Below are positions 6,574 through 10,242 of a DNA stretch of 10,242 nt, piece after piece. Numbering within the stretch: position 1 is the stretch's first letter; the number at the start of each line of letters is the position of its first letter. Source of the stretch: Anaerolineales bacterium (GTDB lineage Bacteria > Chloroflexota > Anaerolineae > Anaerolineales > Villigracilaceae); NCBI GenBank assembly GCA_024763295.1, contig JANTFU010000062.1, positions 1 through 10,242 on the forward strand. The letters run 5' to 3'. A program made the position numbers and the translations under genes. The notes beneath the pieces were generated by a model. It was given only the letters and a program-made list of their open reading frames with translations, searched no databases and was not told the DNA's origin.

Positions 6574-6611
6574 ACCGATCCCCAACTCCCGATTCCCAAA
6601 TTCCAACTCAC
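6571..6611. repeat. Right inverted repeat with heptamer array
   Basis: 6580-6598 is the exact reverse complement of 6131-6149. Read on the minus strand from 6611, six heptamers follow one another: GTGAGTT, GGAATTT, GGGAATC, GGGAGTT, GGGGATC, GGTATGA. The first contains the sulfotransferase TGA stop and the last contains the ATG of the four-helix gene, so the array spans exactly the spacer between the two genes. Confidence 0.8.
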
Positions 6612-7507
6612 CAATTTAAATCTTTCTCATACCCCAACTTGATTAACAAATCCCCCGCGATCTCTTTGAAAACACGTTTGTGCTCATCGTTGAAGTACTT
6701 CTTCCACTCGCCAGTTTTGCCGGAGCGGAAAGTCGGGGAGTTTTCAGGGTTGATGCTTTCTTCGAGTAGGTCGATGGCTTTTTCACGTTCGATGGGCAGG
6801 TTGGGGATACGTTTAGCAACGTGGTCGAAGACGTCTCCAAGGGCTTTACGGCGATTATGAATAAAGTCTTCAAAATGCAGGTTGAGTACTTCGGGACGGT
6901 CGAGCCAGCCGGTATAGAGTTCGAAACGTTCGGCGATGTTGGGGAATTCGACATCAGCATCGGGCAAGCCAAGAATGCTGACCATCAGGCGTTCGTCGAA
7001 GGAGTGCAGTTCTTCAGCGTAGTAGCGGTGATGGTGGTGGTCGGGGAGCATTTCAGCGATGTAGAAGACGTGGGAAACGACAACATCGCGCGGGTCGCGG
7101 TAGATGAAGAAGGGCACAAAGTCCGGGCTGCATACCCGCTCAACGACTTCAGACCAAGCTAAAAGGTGAGCGGCACTCACGTCCAGTGGACGCAGGGCAT
7201 CCAGATAATTAAGGGCATCCTGTACGCTGCGCTTTTCACCTGTATCCCCGTCATACGAGGCAAAAAAAAGTGGAATGTGGTGGGAAAAAGGGGCGAATTC
7301 TGAAAATCCAAGCAGGATTTGGTTGAGTAGATGGGTGCCACTTTTGGGGAAGGAAATGCCAAGCAGGATGGGCCAGCCCTTTGCGGGCGGCTTGATTGTG
7401 CTAAAGCGCGTGCGGCGGGCTGTTTTTTCGGCGCGGTAGGCGTAGACGCGCAGTTGGTCACGCAGCGTATTGGGGATAAGGGCTTTGAGTTTTTTAATTG
7501 TGGACAT
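6608..7507 (-). CDS. Sulfotransferase domain protein (PAPS-dependent)
   Basis: A 299-residue soluble enzyme of the Sulfotransfer_1 type, which moves sulfate from 3'-phosphoadenylyl sulfate (PAPS) to a hydroxyl or amine. The 5'-phosphosulfate loop SFPKSGTHLL is at 52-61. His114 (SAAHLLAW) sits where the catalytic base is expected. The 3'-phosphate motif YRDPRDVVVSH is at 136-146, with Arg137 and Ser145. LHFEDF is at 210-215, and RSGKTGEWKKYF at 261-272 is the C-terminal PAPS-binding RxGxxGxWK. All key residues are present, so it should be active. A run of four histidines (157-160) follows the 3'-phosphate segment. It is the first gene of the leftward set, so the natural substrate is probably the glycan or glycolipid made by its neighbours. 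The ATG has no clear ribosome binding site. Family call is firm, acceptor unknown. Confidence 0.92.
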   Translation of the reverse strand: MSTIKKLKALIPNTLRDQLRVYAYRAEKTARRTRFSTIKPPAKGWPILLGISFPKSGTHLLNQILLGFSEFAPFSHHIPLFFASYDGDTGEKRSVQDALNYLDALRPLDVSAAHLLAWSEVVERVCSPDFVPFFIYRDPRDVVVSHVFYIAEMLPDHHHHRYYAEELHSFDERLMVSILGLPDADVEFPNIAERFELYTGWLDRPEVLNLHFEDFIHNRRKALGDVFDHVAKRIPNLPIEREKAIDLLEESINPENSPTFRSGKTGEWKKYFNDEHKRVFKEIAGDLLIKLGYEKDLNW

Positions 7508-7535
7508 AGGCGGATGTTTTTTATAAGTGCTGGTT

Positions 7536-7564
7536 ATTGTATCAGGTGTTTTGGATTCTTTCAG
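7536..7564 (-). promoter_or_regulatory. Candidate sigma70-type promoter for the leftward glycan genes
   Basis: On the minus strand, CTGAAA (complement of 7559-7564, 4 of 6 match to TTGACA) and TACAAT (complement of 7536-7541, 5 of 6 match to TATAAT) are separated by 17 bases. Transcription would begin about 20 bases before the sulfotransferase ATG. Motif-based only. Confidence 0.4.
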
Positions 7565-7583
7565 CTTTCTGTGATGTGATTTT

Positions 7584-7592
7584 TGCTATACT
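7584..7592 (+). promoter_or_regulatory. Extended -10 promoter for the PilZ operon
   Basis: TGCTATACT is an extended -10 element: TG, one base, then TATACT (5 of 6 consensus). No good -35 is visible 16-18 bases upstream, which extended -10 promoters tolerate. The start of transcription would be near 7599, leaving a leader of about 35 bases before the PilZ start. Confidence 0.5.
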
Positions 7593-7620
7593 ATTGGCAT
7601 GGGTTTTCTTTAAGATGTGG

Positions 7621-7626
7621 AAGGAG
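7621..7626 (+). promoter_or_regulatory. Ribosome binding site deciding the PilZ start
   Basis: AAGGAG lies 7 bases before the ATG at 7634 but only 1 base before the ATG at 7628, so 7634 is preferred. An upstream in-frame TTG at 7583 lies within the promoter and is discounted. Confidence 0.75.
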
Positions 7627-7633
7627 TATGGGA

Positions 7634-8014
7634 ATGGGCGAATTGGCTGATCGGCGCAAGGAAGCGCGTGAGGTGGTGGTTTCGTTTATGTTGGTTTATG
7701 AAGACACGCAGGGGAAGTTGTTGGGTTATTTGCGTGATTTGAATATGGGCGGCGCGCAGATTAGTGGGAGTAAGGAATTGGCTGTTGGGGACTTTGTTGT
7801 GCTTTCGATTGCGTTACCAGGTGATTTGCAGGGTGTTGTTACCGACGCACTGATTTTGGATGCAAGGGTGGCGCGTTGTATAGAAGTTACGGACACGCCA
7901 AAAGATTACGAGATTGGTTTTGAATTTTTGAGGGTAACACCTGAACAGCACGAAATCATTGAGAAATGGTTGGCGCGTTATGATTTTCGGCGTCACGCAG
8001 AGGATGGTGCTTAG
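7634..8014 (+). CDS. PilZ-domain protein (probable cyclic di-GMP receptor)
   Basis: A 126-residue single-domain PilZ protein. The N-terminal RRKEAR (Arg7, Arg8, Arg12) is the RxxxR arginine motif that binds cyclic di-GMP. The second motif, normally (D/N)xSxxG, reads DLNMGG at 35-40, with Asn37 in place of Ser. It is followed by the beta-barrel strands expected (FVVLSIALPG, ALILDARVARC, YEIGFEFL) and a C-terminal helix, TPEQHEIIEKWLARYDF. The length matches stand-alone PilZ proteins that act as effectors of motility, exopolysaccharide or transport systems. It heads a four-gene plus-strand operon with its own promoter. Next to the divergent glycan genes it could link cyclic di-GMP to surface polysaccharide, but nothing in the sequence proves that. 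The Asn substitution may weaken ligand binding. Confidence 0.88.
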   Translation: MGELADRRKEAREVVVSFMLVYEDTQGKLLGYLRDLNMGGAQISGSKELAVGDFVVLSIALPGDLQGVVTDALILDARVARCIEVTDTPKDYEIGFEFLRVTPEQHEIIEKWLARYDFRRHAEDGA

Positions 8015-8019
8015 AGGGG

Positions 8020-8391
8020 ATGAAAATAGCTGCTAATATCCATGCTGTTACGGCGGTTTTTCTTTGGCTTTTTGTTATTTTTTCGGGAACGGGTGTGCTA
8101 AAAGAAGGTGGTTTGGCGGCGGCAGGGACTTTGTTTATCATGGTCGTGGCTACATCAATTGCAGCTATTGATATGCTTGCCGTATTTTTCGCCAAAAAAC
8201 AAAAAAGTTCTATTTTTTCTATTGCATCGATTGTGTTTTGGACAATGATTTATCTCATTTATTTGAGAGCTTTACTCTCTCCAAGAGCATTGTTTGATTC
8301 AAAACTGCTATATGGGTCGATCGTTACTATTGCCATATTAAAAATTATCGTATCTGCTTTTATGATTAAATTTAAGGAAGATTTGCAATGA
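8020..8391 (+). CDS. Small four-helix integral membrane protein, unknown function
   Basis: A 123-residue protein with four predicted membrane segments at about 5-24, 33-57, 64-85 and 98-117, short polar loops (KKQKSS at 59-64) and a charged tail, KFKEDLQ. No family motif is recognised. It begins 5 bases after the PilZ stop, with a purine run AGAGGGG directly against the ATG as a poor ribosome binding site. It ends with a TGA overlapping the next ATG (ATGA), so it is co-translated with the FMN reductase. Lying second in the operon, it may be the membrane partner of the PilZ protein, though no sequence feature shows this. Confidence 0.8.
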   Translation: MKIAANIHAVTAVFLWLFVIFSGTGVLKEGGLAAAGTLFIMVVATSIAAIDMLAVFFAKKQKSSIFSIASIVFWTMIYLIYLRALLSPRALFDSKLLYGSIVTIAILKIIVSAFMIKFKEDLQ

Positions 8392-8939
8392 ACATAACTA
8401 TTATTTCGAGTAGCACTAGACAAGGTCGTGTCAGTCATCGCATTGCGCTGGCTTTGGAAAGAGGGATTGTGCGTTTGGGTCACGAAGTCCAAATCATTGA
8501 TTTGCTTGCATTGAAATTGCCACAATTTACAGAGCGGTTTTCGCATTTGGATGACCAGCCGGATGCGTGGCGAGACACGCTGGATTTGCTTTTGGCATCA
8601 GATGGGATGATTTTTCTGACGCCCGAATATAACGGCAGTTTTTCATCGGCGCTGAAGAATTTTATTGATGTTTTTGCCAAGCAAGGCTTTCAGGGAAAGC
8701 CGATTGCGGTGGCAACAGGATCAAGCGGCGCGATGGGCGGTATCCGTGCAGCGTATCAATTACAGCAGGTGATTTTGTCTGTTTCTGCTTATCCCCAACC
8801 GCAAATGTTGACCGTAGGGAAGATGCAAGACCGTATTGATGAGAAAGGTGAAATCATCGACGAAGATTTCGGAGTGCGTCTTGAAAAATATCTTGTTGCC
8901 TTTCTTGCGTTCAGTGCCAAGTTCGCGCAAGGTGAATGA
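8388..8939 (+). CDS. NADPH-dependent FMN reductase family protein
   Basis: A 183-residue flavodoxin-fold flavoprotein of the FMN_red type (COG0431), which uses NAD(P)H to reduce FMN, quinones, azo compounds or metals. The FMN-phosphate loop SSSTRQGRVS is at 7-16. The flavin-contacting TPEYNGSFSSALKNFID is at 78-94, and GSSGAMGGIRAAYQLQ is at 111-126. All three are complete and in the usual order, and the length is normal for the family. The start ATG overlaps the stop of the upstream membrane gene by 4 bases, and its own TGA overlaps the ATG of the MazG-like gene. Such linkage implies co-expression, with a plausible housekeeping role in redox or detoxification. Physiological substrate unknown. 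Confidence 0.93.
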   Translation: MNITIISSSTRQGRVSHRIALALERGIVRLGHEVQIIDLLALKLPQFTERFSHLDDQPDAWRDTLDLLLASDGMIFLTPEYNGSFSSALKNFIDVFAKQGFQGKPIAVATGSSGAMGGIRAAYQLQQVILSVSAYPQPQMLTVGKMQDRIDEKGEIIDEDFGVRLEKYLVAFLAFSAKFAQGE

Positions 8940-9307
8940 TGCGTGCTTTTGAGTTACTGGTTTCAATCGCTCGCCGAAAGGCGGCTTTTGACCAAACCAA
9001 TCCATGGGCACAAGGTTCTGGAACGTATTTGCGTGAGATACAAAAAGAGATTCAGGAAGTGATCGAAGAGATTTCGCAGGGGTGTTCGTCTAGCGTAGAA
9101 GACGAACTGGCTGATGTTCTCTGGGATTATTTGAATCTTGTTCTGGCACTTGAAGTTGAGCAAGGCATCACGCTGGAAAGCGTCTTTGAAAGAGCCGCGC
9201 AAAAATATGACGAGCGAATTTCGGGTATTGAACAGGGAATCGCTTGGCAAGCAATCAAAGAGAAGCAAAAAATAAAGCTGGCAAAAGAGTGCGAACAAAA
9301 AAACTGA
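8936..9307 (+). CDS. MazG-like nucleotide pyrophosphohydrolase
   Basis: A 123-residue all-alpha NTP pyrophosphohydrolase of the MazG-like type, hydrolysing (d)NTPs to monophosphate and pyrophosphate with magnesium, usually to clear non-canonical nucleotides. The acidic metal-binding motif is present: EIQKEIQEVIEE (34-45) followed by EDELADVLWDYLNLVL (55-70), matching EExxE...ExxD. The one-domain length is typical of single-domain MazG proteins. Two adjacent ATGs (8936 and 8939) are possible. The first overlaps the FMN reductase stop as ATGA. The second is better spaced from AAGGTG at 8929-8934. The C-terminal tail is lysine- and glutamate-rich. The stop codon lies inside the left arm of the terminator hairpin. 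Confidence 0.88.
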   Translation: MMRAFELLVSIARRKAAFDQTNPWAQGSGTYLREIQKEIQEVIEEISQGCSSSVEDELADVLWDYLNLVLALEVEQGITLESVFERAAQKYDERISGIEQGIAWQAIKEKQKIKLAKECEQKN

Positions 9308-9333
9308 CAGGTCTCACAGACTTGTCAGTTTTT
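9299..9333. terminator. Bidirectional rho-independent terminator
   Basis: AAAAACTGACAGGTCT (9299-9314) pairs with AGACTTGTCAGTTTTT (9318-9333) as a 16-bp stem with one G-U pair and a 3-base loop, CAC. On the plus strand the stem runs into TTTTTATTTT. On the minus strand the A-run at 9297-9303 gives a U-tract. It sits between convergent genes and can end both transcripts. Confidence 0.9.
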
Positions 9334-9360
9334 ATTTTGCGAGATTTTTTCAGGAAAATT

Positions 9361-10047
9361 TTAGCGCCGGCGTCCAGTTAATAAACTGGCGTAGTAGAGT
9401 ACTTGTAAGAGAGCTGTCACGAGTGCGGCGACGTAAGTTAGCGCAGCGGCGTTAAGTACGTTATTCACGCCGCGCTGCTCTTCAGGGGTTTGGATGATGC
9501 CGGTCTCGGCGAGCAGGCGTTTGGCGCGTGCGGATGCGTCGAATTCAACCGGCAGGGTCATCAGCGCGAAGGCAGCGCCACCGGCAAAGAAGATTACACC
9601 CAGCCAGGCAATATTTGTCCAGCCGAGGAATAAGCCCGCCATGATGAGTATCCAGCCGAGATTGGAGCCGATATTCACCATCGGCACCATCGCGGAGCGC
9701 ATCCGTAGCGGGAGATAATCTTCGGCATCCTGCATGGCATGACCAAGTTCGTGGGCAGCGATTGCCAGCGATGCGACTGAAGCGCCCTGTCCTACGCCTT
9801 GTGAGAGGCGCAAGGTTTTGGTGCGCGGATCGTAGTGATCGGTCATTTCGCCACGAATGCCTTCAATGTCGACGCCGTAAAGTCCGCCGCGATTGATGAG
9901 GCGTTGCGCAGCTTCGTAACCGGTTAAGCGGCTGCGGGCGGGCACTTTACTCCATTTGCGGTAAGCCGATTTGACATACCACGAGGTAAACATAACCAGC
10001 AAAATGCCGGGAAGCATAAATATCCAGTAAGTCGGTGAGAAGAACAT
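9361..10047 (-). CDS. Membrane zinc metallopeptidase, YugP family (Zn_peptidase_2)
   Basis: A 228-residue membrane-bound neutral zinc metallopeptidase (COG2738, Bacillus YugP-like). An N-terminal membrane segment (about 7-26) is followed by a domain that ends in the zinc site HELGH (His99, Glu100, His103). Membrane segments lie at about 127-143 and 146-166, then VEFDASARA (167-175), where Glu168 is the probable third zinc ligand, and a last segment lies at about 203-223. The order and length match the family. Natural substrates are not known; the catalytic site faces a membrane-adjacent compartment. The ATG has an excellent ribosome binding site, AAGGAG (complement of 10054-10059), 6 bases upstream. 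It is monocistronic as seen here, converging on the MazG-like operon with a shared terminator. Confidence 0.93.
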   Translation of the reverse strand: MFFSPTYWIFMLPGILLVMFTSWYVKSAYRKWSKVPARSRLTGYEAAQRLINRGGLYGVDIEGIRGEMTDHYDPRTKTLRLSQGVGQGASVASLAIAAHELGHAMQDAEDYLPLRMRSAMVPMVNIGSNLGWILIMAGLFLGWTNIAWLGVIFFAGGAAFALMTLPVEFDASARAKRLLAETGIIQTPEEQRGVNNVLNAAALTYVAALVTALLQVLYYASLLTGRRR

Positions 10048-10053
10048 TTTGAA

Positions 10054-10059
10054 CTCCTT
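10054..10059 (-). promoter_or_regulatory. Ribosome binding site of the zinc peptidase gene
   Basis: The complement reads AAGGAG with a 6-base spacer to the ATG at 10045-10047. This fixes the start. No convincing promoter was found between here and the repeat at 10124. Confidence 0.85.
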
Positions 10060-10123
10060 GTAAAACGTGAAGACGTGAAATTTCTTTTCGTTAGGAACAA
10101 AGATTAAATAAAGTGCAAAATTT

Positions 10124-10238
10124 CAGTCCCTGAGCGGAGCGCTGCACGCTAGAGAAGTGCGTAGTCGAAGGGCGATTTTCAGGGAACGCCGTCCTTCGAC
10201 TTCAGGCTCAACGACTGTCGCCTGCCGCTCAGGAACTG
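10124..10238. repeat. Dispersed long palindromic repeat at the window edge
   Basis: Outer arms CCTGAGCGG (10129-10137) and CCGCTCAGG (10225-10233) pair perfectly, continued by CAGT (10124-10127) with ACTG (10235-10238) after a single mismatch. Inner arms AGTCGAAGG (10163-10171) and CCTTCGACT (10193-10201) also pair perfectly. A minor hairpin GCAC/GTGC (10144-10147, 10157-10160) sits between. The words match the CTGAGCGG/TCGAAGG intergenic palindromes common in many environmental bacterial genomes. The element lies upstream of the zinc peptidase gene and may contain nothing coding. Confidence 0.75.
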
Positions 10239-10242
10239 GGAT

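Larger units (their letters stand above)
6122..6611 (-). mobile_element. Putative repeat-bounded cassette carrying a four-helix-bundle gene
   Basis: A perfect 19-bp inverted repeat at 6131-6149 and 6580-6598 flanks the gene at 6127-6573. Outside it, GTGGGTTAG (6122-6130) and the complement of 6603-6611 (GTGAGTTGG) match at 7 of 9 positions. The interval fits exactly between the stop of the sulfotransferase and the start of the glycosyltransferase. Without it those genes would be almost contiguous. No transposase and no clear target duplication is seen, so mobility is an inference from symmetry and position. Confidence 0.4.

Noticed and set aside
6574..6606. Longer four-helix protein starting at TTG 6606
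   Set aside because: The extra 11 residues are translated heptamer repeat, and a proper ATG with a nearby G-rich site follows at 6573.
6122..6611. Diversity-generating retroelement based on the Avd-like four-helix protein
   Set aside because: No reverse transcriptase, template repeat or variable repeat is present, and the protein is closer to the S23 intervening-sequence type.
7583..7633. PilZ protein start at TTG 7583 or ATG 7628
   Set aside because: 7583 lies inside the extended -10 element, before transcription would start. 7628 is one base from AAGGAG, which is too close.
1..10242. CRISPR array, tRNA, rRNA, phage or defence system
   Set aside because: No regular spaced repeats, cloverleaf, ribosomal RNA segments, nuclease/helicase motifs or phage genes could be seen on either strand.

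Overview
The window looks like a bacterial chromosome segment of moderate G+C. The gene mix is a YugP-type zinc peptidase, an ACT_7-type protein, a 23S-intervening-sequence-like four-helix protein and a large GT-C-like membrane protein. Together with short dispersed palindromes between genes, this is reminiscent of Chloroflexota (Anaerolineae-like) genomes. That assignment is an inference from style, as no rRNA or marker gene is present.

Layout. Positions 38-7507 hold nine minus-strand genes, read from right to left: sulfotransferase, four-helix-bundle protein, family 2 glycosyltransferase, AT-rich orphan membrane protein, ACT-domain protein, small 72-residue membrane protein, CMP-sugar-type cytidylyltransferase, GT-C-like polytopic membrane protein, and a 2-hydroxyacid dehydrogenase. 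Most junctions are overlaps or gaps of a few bases, so much of this is probably one or two transcription units. The content points to a cell-surface glycan locus: one sugar acid is activated as CMP-sugar, sugars are added by a cytoplasmic GT2 and a membrane GT, and the product may be sulfated. A dispersed hairpin repeat (about 3982-4066) separates the ACT gene from the small-membrane-protein/cytidylyltransferase group.

Positions 7508-7633 are a divergent promoter region. To its right is a tight plus-strand operon (7634-9307): PilZ-domain protein, small four-helix membrane protein, NADPH-dependent FMN reductase and MazG-like nucleotide pyrophosphohydrolase. The last three are linked by ATGA stop/start overlaps. 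It ends in a strong, apparently bidirectional hairpin terminator (9299-9333) shared with the convergent zinc metallopeptidase gene (9361-10047, minus). The right edge (10124-10238) is another long dispersed palindrome.

The most noteworthy structure is the four-helix-bundle gene at 6127-6573. It is flanked by a perfect 19-bp inverted repeat (6131-6149 and 6580-6598) embedded in GGGAATY-like heptamer arrays, and it sits exactly between the stop of the sulfotransferase and the start of the glycosyltransferase. It looks like a small repeat-bounded cassette inserted in an operon, in which the repeats supply the gene's leader and its last codons. No CRISPR array, tRNA, rRNA, transposase or phage gene was seen.
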